Source: Zygnema cylindricum (taxonomy: Eukaryota; Streptophyta; Zygnematophyceae; Zygnematales; Zygnemataceae). Taken from it: a stretch of 64,000 nucleotides of DNA. The notes under the pieces are model-generated. The model ran no database searches. It was not told the origin of the DNA and saw only the letters and a list, made by a program, of their open reading frames with translations. Of the stretch, positions 33,697 through 44,499 are shown in pieces; within the stretch, counting starts at the first letter, position 1, and every line of letters starts with the position of its first letter. A program made the translations under genes and the position numbers. The DNA lies in assembly GCA_037447655.1 (NCBI GenBank), contig JBBHKE010003005.1:44701-108700 (forward strand), given 5' to 3'.

Positions 33697-34843
33697 CGAC
33701 AGTTAAAATCTTATGCATGCTTAGTTCATACACTGGTGTACTCTATGCACTCCCGCTCTATACGTATATATTATCGTTCTTTAATGGTTCTTCTACCTTC
33801 CCTTTCCCTTCCCTTTCATTCCCCTCCCTTCCCTCCCCTTCCTTTCCAAAACATCATGCATAATAAAGCCACACCAAACCCACGGCTTGGAGTCACCTTG
33901 GAGGAAGCAAAAAGAGGAAGGGAGAGGACGTTCTTATTTTTTAAACTGGACCATCGGCTATTCCTGAAGAATAATATGTTATCAACAAAATAAAAATTAC
34001 ACACTTCAAAAGGCGAATTCGACAGAAATAAACATTTTACTCTGGAAATCTGGTGAACAACAATAAGCAATTGTGTAGTCTTCTTACATATTCTATTTCC
34101 GCTGTATTTCCGGGTATTTCCGCTGTGAAAGTTGCTTTGAATTTAGTAATTTTCTTACCAATATTTAAGGGAGTATCGTTTATTTAGCATGTTCCAATTG
34201 ACATCCACAACTTTTTAGGACAGAAAAAGATGATGGTTCAGGTTTGAGCAAAACTTCATATTTGTGGATTTCATTGTGAAACTTCGCGGTCCCTGAATCT
34301 TAGGGGTGGAATTTAAACTTCACAATTTTCTTTTTAACAAATTGAAGTGCACATTTTTTGTGTCAAACGCTGGAAATGTAGTTTTAGGCTTGCTGAACAG
34401 TTTTGGTTACTAGATCTTTTGTCTCTAATGAACCAAGTGACTATAATCAAAGCTAAAATGTATTTTTCAAGAAATTAGGGAAATTCTACTTGTTTTTTCA
34501 GGATAAAACGTTTATGTAGCCTTAAAAGGAAATGTATATGGAGATCTCTTATGTAAGACCTTTCAAGTTTGATATCAATAGAGAAAAATATCTAATTAGA
34601 GGTAGACATGTTTTTCGTAACCAAGTTTTGTTTGTGAGTGCAACTTTAGAAGTAAGCCAAAGATATATACATTTGAAAGAAATTGGTGACTTGCTTTGTC
34701 AACGAACCAAGTGAATTCAATTTCAGTTCATTGCTAGCTATTGTGATTTTTCATTCCTCTTCGTAATGGAAGTCTATTAAAACGTAATTTGTCAATTGTA
34801 TTCAAGTGGCTCAAGACCTCACCCCATATTCTGTTTTGTTTAG
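33697..34843 (+). other. Non-coding DNA upstream of the EGF exon
   Basis: A pyrimidine tract (CCTTCCC-type) lies at about 33788-33850. The rest is AT-rich with an intron-like composition. No exon was recognised. An upstream signal-peptide exon for the EGF-LysM gene was looked for and not found. Confidence 0.5.
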
Positions 34844-34987
34844 CCTCTCCATGTACCTTCACATCGCGCAACCCTTGTGGAATGGGAACCTGCGTGGACT
34901 CTAAGGACAAACCGGGAACATATGCTTGCGTTTGTTTGATTGGATATGCTGCGGATGATTCAGACAGTTCTTTCTCATGTGTTCCAG
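34844..34987 (+). CDS. Exon: EGF-like module
   Basis: The exon is 144 bp, phase 1 on both sides, between TGTTTTGTTTAG and the donor GTGGG. It reads CTFTSRNPCGMGTC, then YACVCLIGY and FSCVP, with six EGF-spaced cysteines. The 1-1 phase allows duplication without frame change. Confidence 0.75.
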
Positions 34988-37155
34988 GTGGGTTTTTTTT
35001 TACTTTCTTGTTGCACGAAGTTGCTTAGAAATTTCACTCTTTCAAGTGATACAATCAAATACGAATGTGATCATTTAACTATTTATACAACTCTAAGTAG
35101 AGAATCATGTTCGATCAAAATTTGTACAAATCCAACTTCAGAAGGCATGAAGTTCCAGTGTAGACACTTCAGCGGTCTTGAATAGATTTACGTTTTCGAA
35201 ACTCTACATAGATTGAAGTTAGTTTTGGGTTAAGCACTAATGTACACTTCATAGCCCCTATTCCTTCAATACATCACAAATTTTATTGTGCTAAGGAAAA
35301 TCATAAGGAAATTCATATTTACATACATCCGTGTCTATGCACGTTGTTAAAAATGATATTGAAGAAACATTTCATATGTTGAATCAATGCCATATGTAAA
35401 TGCATGACGTAAATTTGTGGCAATGCTAAAGTGAAACAGTTTCTTGGTTATCAAAACGATATTGTAAGTTTTTGTTTATGTCCACCAACGTTTTCACTTT
35501 AACCTTGAATTTCTCTTCATGGTTTGTTTTTGTTTCAGCCGCCGCTACAGTTGGAGCAAAAGAATATGTTGTGCCAGTTGGTGGATCTATTTCTTGCTCG
35601 ACTATCTTCACCACATATGGCATCTCACAACAAATCTTTTTAGAACGAAACAAGGTTTTATTTCTATCACTTTATTTGCCCTGTTGTTTAGCGTATTTAC
35701 CAAGAAATCCCTGGATTTTCTCTTCAATGAATGCAACAATTATCAAATTGTTTTGGAAAGGGAAGAGTGCAATGGCAACGCTTCTTCTTTGCATAGATGT
35801 ACGTTATATGTACGGTATAATGTTGGCCTAACTCAATTACGAAAGTGCATGTGGGTTGAGCTCCAGAACTTGAATTGCGACCAGCTTCTCCCAAAAGGTG
35901 CCAAAGTTAATGTAACCAACTCCATAGAATGTTCCCTTATTTATGCAGCGGAAGAGGTAATTTTACGTTCTTGTGAACCATACGATTTTATTTTTAATCC
36001 AATTTCATTTACAAGTGCTTAGATCTTTCGAGCCTTGATGCAACCCTTTTTTTTTTAGAGTCGTTTCAGCTATTGGGCCCATTATTGTGTTCTAAAAAAG
36101 TAATTCCATTTGAGCACTTAATTACCTTAAATAGCTGATCAATGCATATCGGCCGTTCCAGAACGATACATGTGATCCATCAAGTTCATTTTTAAAGTCG
36201 ACAACTACTTCGAACTCGATGGCCCAAATTCTCCAAATCCGGGTTTGAACTGCTCAAATTTGAAACCATATCAACAGGTGGTTTTGGAATACCTTAACCA
36301 TACATTTCAAAATCTGGATGTATGAATGGACATAAATAGAAAGTGCGATGGAATTTCCCTTAATATTTGACAAGTTTGTATACTGGTGTGTTAACATCGT
36401 AAAGTCGCTTAGACATCCATAATTACTAAACATTTTGTTGTATGCATTTGGAAAATAAATCCATTTTTGCTAGATATGCATTGCAAAGGGAGATTTACCA
36501 TTTCGTGGACCCTATACCCGTATATATAGCATTAAGCGGGGGGAAACTCGCCCGACCATTATTCGTCAATACATGAACGGAGACGTGACAAAATTCTACT
36601 CCCTAAACCCTGGTGTGTATTGTGGTCGTATCCGGTTGTATTCCGACGCTGACAACACCTTTCAGCAAGAGGTGAGAATAACTCCAACCAATCAAAATTC
36701 ATCTGACTTTTTAATGTCCAATCTATAACAAATATCCGTTCTTTTGAAAACATACAAATTTTATTATTTGCTTTTTTAATGCTGATTGCCACAAGGTTTT
36801 CCTCATTCATACTTGGGATTTGCACGTTTATTATGCGCGAATATTGTTGTCTTGCAATCTCCTATACTAAATAATTTAGCCCTTTGTGGTTGCCTTTTGT
36901 CTTTAAAATAGGGTTTGTAGTTTCTATTACGCAAAGTCTATCTAGTGTGGCTCATAATGTTCAGAACGGATGTTGTCTCTCTTGTGCCTCCAAGTTTGCT
37001 TAGACAGCGTGGACCTTGGAGGTGCAATAGCAGGATGCAGCGAGACAACAGTCACATTGGCAACCTCACACAACTGTGCCATTTTGAGAACCGCTTACTT
37101 TAAAGATGATCCGATATCTAAAATAAAACCGGCATCCTTTCTCACTTTAAATTAG
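34844..37155 (+). CDS. EGF-LysM multi-domain extracellular protein gene, partial, six exons visible
   Basis: The plus-strand exons, joined by GT-AG borders, encode one EGF-like module and then LysM modules split by introns. LysM domains bind chitin- or peptidoglycan-type glycans. In plants they occur in secreted or membrane receptors (LYM, LYK types). An EGF module fused to them is unusual to my knowledge. Phases agree for EGF to LysM1 and within LysM1. Two junctions do not: the LysM2 exon has two bases too many for its frame (a run of T), and the LysM3 to LysM4 junction is off by one base. No signal peptide, transmembrane or kinase exon was found. The gene is either incomplete in my reading or a pseudogene. 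Confidence 0.6.
35539..35654 (+). CDS. Exon: LysM1 first half
   Basis: The exon is 116 bp after TTTGTTTCAG and ends AACAAG before GTTTTA. It reads KEYVVPVGGSISCSTIFTTY, then GISQQIFLERNK. It begins in phase 1, matching the EGF exon end, and ends in phase 0. Confidence 0.65.
35861..35956 (+). CDS. Exon: LysM1 second half
   Basis: The exon is 96 bp after TGGGTTGAG and ends GAAGAG before GTAATT, phase 0 on both sides. It reads LQNLNCDQLLPKGAKVNV, completing a LysM of normal length (about 44 residues) when joined to the previous exon. Confidence 0.65.
36135..36277 (+). CDS. Exon: LysM2, probable frameshift
   Basis: NDTCDPSSSF is read in one frame. FKVDNYFELDGPN and NPGLNCSNLKPYQQ follow in another, with the change at a T run near 36190. 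The exon is 143 bp and should be a multiple of three. An alternative acceptor CATCAAG near 36185 would keep the second frame but drop the first LysM strand. The donor is GTGGTT. Confidence 0.5.
36474..36671 (+). CDS. Exon: end of LysM2 and LysM3
   Basis: The exon is 198 bp between TTTTTGCTAG and the donor GTGAG, phase 0. ICIAKGD completes LysM2. YSIKRGETRPTIIRQY and FYSLNPGVYCGRI form LysM3. It ends in QQE. Confidence 0.65.
36995..37155 (+). CDS. Exon: end of LysM3 and part of LysM4
   Basis: It reads VCLDSVDLGGAIAGCSE, then TVTLATSHNCAILRTAYF and FLTLN before a stop. The AG acceptor at 36993-36994 gives a one-base mismatch with the previous donor. A GT two bases into the stop codon could be the donor to a missing second half of LysM4. 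Confidence 0.5.
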
Positions 37156-37880
37156 TTCGCAAGTACTAACAATGCACTTAACACTATACGTGCGAAGGCC
37201 AAAAGATACAGTAGAACTCCTCAAATTTGTACTCCAAAACTGAAATGAGAGTGTATGGCAAGCTCATGTCAAATGTGATAAAGAAAGTAATAGACTTCTT
37301 CCAAATTTTGTCGAAAGGATGTTATTTATTGGTACTTTTTAGTTTTTAAGTTACTATTTCTTTGCCAACATAGGTACCTTATTGACTTCAAACAATAACT
37401 TTTGCTCAAAAGTTTTAAGACTATTTTTATTACTTCTTCATACTTTTATACTGGATGACGCTTTTGCAGATTCCAATACCTTTTAACTTAAGTGCACTTT
37501 GTAGGATAGTGCTAGGAATTCTAAAATTGATTTAACAACCTCTTTGTGATTCTGGTCACTGGTTATTGTTTGAATATCGGTACCATAATTCTTTGAAGTA
37601 AGAATGTTTAGACCGGTATTGATAATTTTAGGACTTATTATTGCTTATGCACACTTTTTTGAGTGAGTACCTTTTTGGGAATTAGATTTCTTGTTTTACT
37701 TTAAAGCAGGAAAGTATAAATCAATTCTAAGACTTCGAGACTAATTTTGCAGCTACTTGATAATTTCTGAGTCACTTCCGTATTTGCAATTTTTATTTCC
37801 TTGTTCACTTCAAACGTGAATATGTGAACAATGCTAAAAAAAATTAATTCTTTTTTTATCGCTTCTTATAATTTTCCACA
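37156..37880. other. Non-coding, AT-rich
   Basis: I see no exon, repeat or element here. Confidence 0.5.
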
Positions 37881-38410
37881 AAATGTTAGTCACATCCGCA
37901 TTCAAGTGACATTCACATTCATGTCACATTGCCACACATGTCACATTAAAATTCATGTCATATTCACATTCATGTCAAATTCTTCATGGCACTTTCTTAA
38001 CCATGGCAACATTCACATCCATGCCACATTCACATTCTTATCACATTCCAATACATGTCACATTCCGATTCATGTTACATTCCGATTCATGTCACATTCA
38101 AGTTCTTATCACATTGCCATACATGTCACGTTCACCTTTATGTCAACTTCACATTCGTGCCACATTGACATCCATGTCACATTCACATTCATGTCACATT
38201 CCCATGCATGGCACACTCATATTAGTGTCAACACTCACATTTATGTCACATGTACGTTCATGTCAAATTCACTTTTATGTCACATTCACATTCTTTTCAT
38301 CATTCACATTCTTTTCATCATTCACATTCATGTGACATTCACATTTACGTTGCATTTATAGTCATGACACATTCCCATACATTATTGTTGCATTCATTGT
38401 CACATTGATT
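37880..38410 (+). repeat. Minisatellite of CACATTCATGT-type units
   Basis: Irregular tandem units such as TTCACATTCATGTCACA, mostly 12 to 18 bp, run for about 530 bp. They create a 176-codon open frame of His/Phe/Thr-rich repeats that I regard as non-coding. Confidence 0.8.
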
Positions 38411-38465
38411 CATTCACAAACATCCTTGACCATCCCTTCCTTCCCGAGGTCGTATTCTCCGGAAA

Positions 38466-38600
38466 ATGAGGAGGAGAAGCCTTGTGTTTCTCATAGTTGC
38501 TATTTTGCTTACCTTAGTCGTGATTGGACACTATATTTCAATACATACCTATATATATTTATATATATATAAAAATGGTCCAATAATAGTGTATCATTAG
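38466..38600 (+). CDS. Small hydrophobic open frame (44 aa), uncertain
   Basis: It starts MRRRSLVFLIVAILLTLVVI, a basic N-terminus followed by about 17 hydrophobic residues, like a signal peptide or membrane anchor. The rest is AT-biased (YIYLYIYK) and unconvincing. It could be the first exon of a gene with no other exon recognised. It lies 1.3 kb after the last LysM exon on the same strand. Confidence 0.2.
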   Translation: MRRRSLVFLIVAILLTLVVIGHYISIHTYIYLYIYKNGPIIVYH

Positions 38601-39182
38601 TTTCTGAAAATGGTAAAGGTGACATAATGTGTTTGTGTCCTGTTGGTTTCTTTCTTTGTTTCGTGAAATCCCCTTTCATTGGTTTTGACAGTCGGTTTTT
38701 CCACTGGTACAAAAAGATGGGAGGTGCGCTTAGACAGTCGATATAGTGCAATCAAGTACATCGTTATGACGTGTTTTTCACAATAACCTTCATTCTAATG
38801 CACACTTAGCAAATGTTTAATTTTACAATACTCCAGTTTCCAAAAATGTTGTAAACATCAATAAATGGATCTATACCATTGCATATGGTTCTTAATTTGT
38901 AATCCCCCCAAAGGGAAAGTAATTCTATTAGTGGTTGAATCCAATGAAGAATAGTTTCTTCTTTTTGTGAATTTTAATATGGTTTTGAGTATATTATATA
39001 ATAGGAATGGGTTATCTTATGATGTGTCGATAGCAACAGCCCTAAATTTGAAAATCCAGGAATATCCAGGAATGCAATGCAGTAATCTTAGCAAGTAAAG
39101 CGAATAAATCGAGGGAGCAATGCACAGCTGTGAATTTTTTATGTACTAATTACAAGTACTTGTGTAATAACATCTAGTATTG
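38601..39182. other. Non-coding, AT-rich
   Basis: I see nothing recognisable here. Confidence 0.5.
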
Positions 39183-39513
39183 CTAAGCATTTGAAACTCT
39201 CGTCATGGGAATCATGTAGTTATAGCTTGTCATGTTGATACCCCTCACCATAGGTGTCCCCTTTTCCTTCTCCCCTATTTCCCCATCCACGGAAAGGTTT
39301 TTCCCTTCACCTTCCGTTGCATCTGAACTCCGGATGATATTCTGGGCAGCCTCAGATGATTCTCCAAAGTAAGCTCCTCCAAAGCCAGGTGGCGGACATC
39401 TCACTTGTCCCGCAACAATTCCCCAAAAGTGCTTCTCGAAAAGCATTGTAAACGCCCAATAAGTGAAGCCTGTTCCATCAAACATAGACACCCTAGATGG
39501 TGGGCCCATAACC
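39183..39513 (-). pseudogene. Copia gag N-terminal fragment
   Basis: The minus-strand reading MGPPSRVSMFDGTGFTYW, HFWGIVAGQV and PPGFGGAY is homologous to the copia-1 gag start, and keeps Trp where copia-1 has a stop. It ends after about 110 residues. Its primer-binding site (39499-39513, plus strand GGTGGGCCCATAACC) is the same half-tRNA type and overlaps the ATG. Confidence 0.75.
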
Positions 39514-39775
39514 TGAAACTCTGAGACCTCCATTGGCCCTCAGAGTTTGCAGATCCAAAAGAAGCTAATCTAGATAGTGCCTACTCCAAGTTGATATAAA
39601 CCCAAGTGACTGACCCCTTGACAGCCAGAACCCCAATATAGATTCACCCCTGTGAAATAACACTTTTTGTGTGCTCAGTTCCACCACAGAATGGAAAGTT
39701 AGAATATGAGATTTGGACACATTCACCCACTTTGACTTTCCCTTAGAAATTCAGCCACCCTGGCAGACAAAGACT
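39514..39775 (-). mobile_element. Copia-family LTR 3' end, minus orientation
   Basis: It starts TGAAACTCTGAGACC on the plus strand (the LTR end reversed) and is attached to the gag fragment. It is an inverted duplicate of 40145-40411. Confidence 0.75.
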
Positions 39776-40411
39776 TTGACCGAGTCAGATGACACGTGGC
39801 GTGATAACATTGGATTACGAGAATTCCGGAGATTACAGGAACTAATCCTGATTTGACACGTGTCGACATTTTGGCCATGTCGTACAATGGTCGTACAGGC
39901 ACCTGTACTTTTCTGTACGACACAGTAATTTGATTGGTGCCGTACTTCAGTAGATAGAGTTTTAGAGGGGGAATAGGACTTAGAAAATTTTGGGTAGGTA
40001 GCTGCCTCTTCAGATAGCACCTTGTATAAATGGCAAACTTTGGCCAGCCATAACTATCAATTTACTTGACCATTTTCAGTGATTCTTTTTGCTGCGGACT
40101 CAGGGGAGTCCAAGCTACACAAGGGTGTAGTCGGTCAGAGTTTTTGTCTGCCAGGGTGGCTGCATTTCTAAGGGAAAGTCAAAGTGGGTGAATGTGTCCA
40201 AATCTCATATTCTAACTTTGCATTCTATGGTGGAACTGAGCACACAGAAAGTGTTATTTCACAAGGGTGAATCTATATTGGGGTTTTGACTGTTAAGGGG
40301 TCAGTCACTTGGGTTTATATCAACTTGGAGTCGGCACTATGTAGATTAGCTTCTTTTGGATTTGCATACTCTGAGGGCTAATGGAGGGCCAATGGAGGTC
40401 TTAGAGTTTCA
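39776..40411 (+). mobile_element. Copia-family LTR, 3' two-thirds, plus orientation
   Basis: It begins inside an LTR (TCAGATGACACGTGGCG) and ends TTAGAGTTTCA. It includes the TAGATAGAGTTTTAGAG and GATTCTTTTTGCTGCGGACTC blocks shared with the other LTRs. The 5' end is missing. Confidence 0.75.
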
Positions 40412-40974
40412 TGTCACTCTAGTGTCTACCATTATAGTGCGAAAGGAAAGGAAATGTTACTTACTGGTTGGATGCGGTATTCAAATTGTAGTTGTGTATG
40501 CAATATTCAGTTTGGTGTACATACTACAAAAATTCATGTGTAATTTTCATCATGTAATTTATTACGAGATGAAGCCTCCTTGAAAAATTCCATAGTACCA
40601 GAAAAGTGCGAAATAACAAGTATAAGCGCGTACTAAAAACGTGGTTCACGTGTGAATCGTTGAGCTCGCCGCAACTAATTATCTATTGCCACGTAGTAGA
40701 TATAACCCTTTGCAGTTTTGCTCCATACATGGAAGAAGTTAGGTTCTACGTGCACACAACTTTTAAAAAGTATCCGACTATGAGTATCTGCAAAGCGACG
40801 CTGAGGACGACCGACATCCAACTGTTAAAGATTCGTATTTTGATACTTTTTCAATTTTCATAAGTAAACGATATCGCTCGGCGTGCAACTGCAAGCGACG
40901 TAGAGGACGACTGACAACCACTCGCGAAAATTCTTTTTTCATTTGAATTACTTTTTACTGTCAGGTATAGTCTA
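40412..40974. other. Non-coding spacer
   Basis: There is no gene. A short GCAA(A)GCGACG...GAGGACGAC motif occurs at about 40793 and 40892 and again near 41300. Confidence 0.5.
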
Positions 40975-41189
40975 CCGTGTATCGCTATTGGTGTAATTTT
41001 TTTTTTGCCACTTAGAAACATTTTTTCTTTGTACACGCTTGTCCGATATTGGATCTGATGGTCGCTATTGAAAGCCAAGATTCCCACCATCTGATTCGCA
41101 ATCTCCATTTGAAAATCGGACAAGTGTGTACGAATAAAAGATGTTTTAGGAGGCGAAAAACTATTAACCCTAATAGCGATAGGCGGTGT
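40975..41189. mobile_element. Family F MITE
   Basis: It starts CCGTGTATCGCTATTGG and ends CCTAATAGCGATAGGCGG. The palindrome-like middle has TACACGCTTGTCCGAT and ATCGGACAAGTGTGTACG. Confidence 0.65.
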
Positions 41190-42039
41190 TTAGTATTCAG
41201 TTATCTGACCATTATGCTAAGGAAAACTGCCATGGAGCCGTGAAAGATTCACATTTTGATGTGTTTCTCCTGAAAAACATCTAACAGAGAGTAGTATCTG
41301 CCAGCGACTCAAAGAAAAGGACGACCAACAGCTATGTGTCATTCACATTTTGATTCGTCTTCCATTTTCCTGTAAAGTTTTCATTCAAGCTGTGTAAAGT
41401 TTTCATTCAAGCTGTGTAAAGTTTTCATTCAAGCTGAAAAAAGTAAAGACAGTTCGCAAATACTCGTGTGTGGAAAAAGATTCATAAGTGGAAACTTCAA
41501 TCAACGAAAGAAAATTTGTGATATCAACGGAAATGTTGTTACCAATATTCTCATACAATACGGAAACCAAATTCATACAGTGCTTAATATACTTAAAAAC
41601 GTAATTGTACATAGTTTTCACCACAGAGCCATTTTGATGATGACGATTTCCCGGCCATGTCGGCCGATTCTTATCTTACTTAGTCTTTCCTAACTTCATA
41701 ATCTTTGTCCGGCCACGGATGTTTGGCGTGATGGACCCCTCATAACCCATATGTCCTCACGAAATTTCCAAGCCGGCAATATGGCGATGAAGAGGACAGG
41801 GTGAAAAGAGAGCCAAAAAATACCTTCGGCTTTGAGAATCTTTAGTTCGTCTGTTGACCGACTGTAGCCATATGCATGTCCAGTGTCTAAATTGAGTGAT
41901 AAAAACTCACTCAATTTAGAGTTTATCGACTCTAATAGCGATGGGAAGTATAAACAGTTGCAATCCATTCCACGAAAAAACACGATTACAAGTTTTATCC
42001 TTGTTTTAGTGTCTTCTGATTAGTCTTTTTGATTTGTCC
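41190..42039. other. Non-coding, with a short tandem repeat and a hairpin
   Basis: There is no gene. A 22-bp unit (GTAAAGTTTTCATTCAAGCT) occurs three times at 41372-41437. A perfect hairpin lies at 41887-41919. Confidence 0.6.
41887..41919. repeat. Perfect 13-bp hairpin
   Basis: CTAAATTGAGTGA, then TAAAAAC, then TCACTCAATTTAG. It is followed by a second short inverted pair (AGAGT...ACTCT). It may be the end of a degraded TIR element. Confidence 0.7.
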
Positions 42040-42655
42040 TTTATATTCGTCTTTTTTATTTGTATTTTTGACTTGTCTTTTTATTGCCTTTTTATTGCCT
42101 TTTTGGTGTCTTTTTGGTGTCTTTTTAGTGTCTTTTTAGTGTATTTATAGTGTCTTTTTACTGTCGTTTTAGTGTCCTTTTAGTGCCTTTTTGTGTCATT
42201 TTAGTGTCTATCCGATGTCTTTACAGTGCCTTGTGTCTTTTTGATGTCTATATGATGTCTTTTTAGTGTCTTTTTTGTGCCTTTTAAATAGATTCCTGAT
42301 GTCTACTTAGCGATTTTATGGTGTCTATTTAGTGTCTTTTTTATGTTTTTGCACACCCTTTTTATGTCCTTTTAGTGTCATTTTGGTGTCTATTGACTTC
42401 TTTAGGGTTTTTCGCTATTTCATGTCCGTTTTAAGGCCTTCGTGTCTTTTTAATGTCTTTTTTTTCAATGTCTTTTCAGTGAATTTTTTGTGTCAATTTA
42501 GTGTCTTTTCAGTGAATTTTTGGTGTCTCTTTACTGTCTTTTTAGTGAAGTTTTTTTGTCTCTTTAGTGTCTTTCCAGTGAATGTTTGATGTCTATTTAG
42601 TGTCTTTTCAGTGAATTTTTGGTGTCAATTTAGTGTCTTTTCAGCTTACAGCTGT
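42040..42655 (+). repeat. Minisatellite of TTTTTAGTGTC-type units
   Basis: About 600 bp of variant 11 to 20 bp units (TCTTTTTAGTG, TCTTTTCAGTGAATTTTTGG). Confidence 0.85.
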
Positions 42656-43249
42656 AGGAAAGCAAAATTAATATTAATACTTGAAAAAACTACTCAAAAG
42701 AAAAAAAAGGGGGGGAAGAAGGGGAATGGGATGCCAACTGTCCTTTGCTTACCTCTTCTCCAACATAACCTTCTCTCTCATTCTACCCCATTTTATTTAT
42801 CGCTTCCGTCGGCCCCTTCATTTTTTGCTTCCCTCTTCCCCTTCATATTCTTCCGCTTCCCTCTCTCCCTTACATAATTTTTCGCTTCCATCTCCCCCTC
42901 ATATTAGAAACCGCCATTCCATCTGTCATTTCAGTTCGTTCCAATTGAAAGGAAAATCTCCGTACTCAAAAAAAAAAAAAAAAAATATATATATATAGAG
43001 TAATAAAATTATTTGTACTAACGCTAAATAGAAATTGCTTTTCTTGCTTTTTTCGGTTTTTATGTTTTTTTTTTTTTCTTTATTTCTTTTTTGCTTTTTT
43101 AGGTTTTTTTTTTATTTTTTGGCTTATCTTACTTTACTTTGTTTTTTTTGCTTTTTATGCTTATTTTGCATTTTTTTTTTTTTTTGTCTTTTCTTTGTCT
43201 TCTTTTTTTTGGGAAATAATTTGGCAACTGGATTGATACTTGACAGCAA
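42656..43249. other. Low-complexity pyrimidine-rich DNA
   Basis: CTTCC-rich sequence at about 42760-42900 is followed by long A and T runs. The 80 to 105 codon frames here are low-complexity artefacts. Confidence 0.6.
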
Positions 43250-43830
43250 TTTAATTTTAAGCATTAAAGTAATTTAAAAAATAATTTTGATTTAAGCATT
43301 AACTGATTTAAGGATTAATTTAAGCATTTAAGCATTAACTAATTTAGGAATTAATAAGAATAAATTTACACATTAACTATTTTACACATTGATTAATCGA
43401 AACAACATTTAATGCAGGCATTAGTTACTGTAATTTAATGAGTTTAAACATTAATTGATTTAGGCATTAATGAATTTAAGCATCAATTGAATTCAGCATT
43501 AATTAAATTCAAGAATTTATTAATAAGCATTAATTACAATAAGCATTAATTAATTCATTCATTAATAATTATAAGCATTATTCAATTTATAAATTAATTA
43601 ATTTAAGCATTAATTAATGTCGCATTAATTAAATTAATTACTAATTAATTTAAGCATTAATTTATAATCCATTTAGACGTCAATTTATTGTAAATCTAAG
43701 CATTAATCTTTGGTTAATTTAAGCATTGATTTATAGTCAATTTAAAAATTCACTTTCGGTTAAATTAAGCATAGCTTTAATTCATTCAACTTTATTCTTT
43801 ATTTAAGCATTCATTATCCGATTAATCGCT
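43250..43830 (+). repeat. AT-rich minisatellite (TTTAAGCATTAATTAA-type)
   Basis: About 580 bp of loosely repeated TTTAAGCATTAAT units. It is a by-product of replication or recombination, with no coding content. Confidence 0.8.
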
Positions 43831-44499
43831 ATAAGAATTACTCTAACGCATCCATTGTATATAAATATATATGCATAATATATATTTATATTATATATGC
43901 ATTTCAATGGATGTAAGAAGCATTTCAATTTTGGAGCTCATTTTCCTTTGCGTTTCCCTTCACAACCCTGCTTAACCTGTCACTAAATTTAAAAAAAAAA
44001 TAAAAATTACATCTGATAATAAACAGAAAATTGCTGACGTCATGCTGCTCAACTGTTACTTGGTCAGACACTGGAAACTGCAGATTTTAAACCCTAATTT
44101 CTATCAAATGTCAGAGCCCTAATTATCTCAGAACCCTAATTATCTCAGAACCCTAGTTATCTAATAACCCTAATTTCTGGCAAAACCCTAATCAGCCTCT
44201 CCAGAAAGGAGAAAATTCCTGAGGAGCATTACAGCGGTAGAAATCGCGACAAAATTCGGCGAATTATTCTCCCTGATACGGCAAAACGGAAAGGTTCCAT
44301 GGACAAAATTCGTTATTACTTTTGGAAGTAATTCGATGAAGAAATTTCAAATTTGCCCTAATGGCGGTGGATGGTGAATCGTCCAGTTTTAGAAAAAACC
44401 GTACGTAAAATACACGAGAAATTGTACGAATTGTACGATCGACTAACGCGAGAGTTAAAACTTTGAAAGTGTAATTAGCGAACTTTGAAAGTGTAATTA
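43831..44499. other. Non-coding, with AACCCTAATTATCTCAG repeat
   Basis: About four copies of a 17-bp AACCCTAATTATCTCAG-like unit lie at 44090-44190. A 22-bp unit (TTTGAAAGTGTAATTAGCG) is duplicated at 44460-44500, next to the family A element. No gene is present. Confidence 0.55.

Noticed and set aside
34532-34714. 60-codon open frame before the EGF exon
   Set aside because: It has no signal peptide or domain and no splice phase linking it to the EGF exon.
37831-38361. 176-codon open frame of His/Phe/Thr-rich repeats
   Set aside because: It is the translation of a CACATTCATGT-type minisatellite; a second frame is also open.
40700-40860. Possible small gene (85 codons from 40606)
   Set aside because: There is no recognisable motif, it is AT-biased, and the neighbouring sequence is repetitive.
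42332-43277. Several Phe-rich open frames
   Set aside because: They come from T-rich minisatellite and homopolymer sequence, with no signal of coding.
44090-44190. Interstitial telomere repeat
   Set aside because: The units contain AACCCTAA but are 17 bp long with ATCTCAG spacers, not runs of the plant telomere heptamer.
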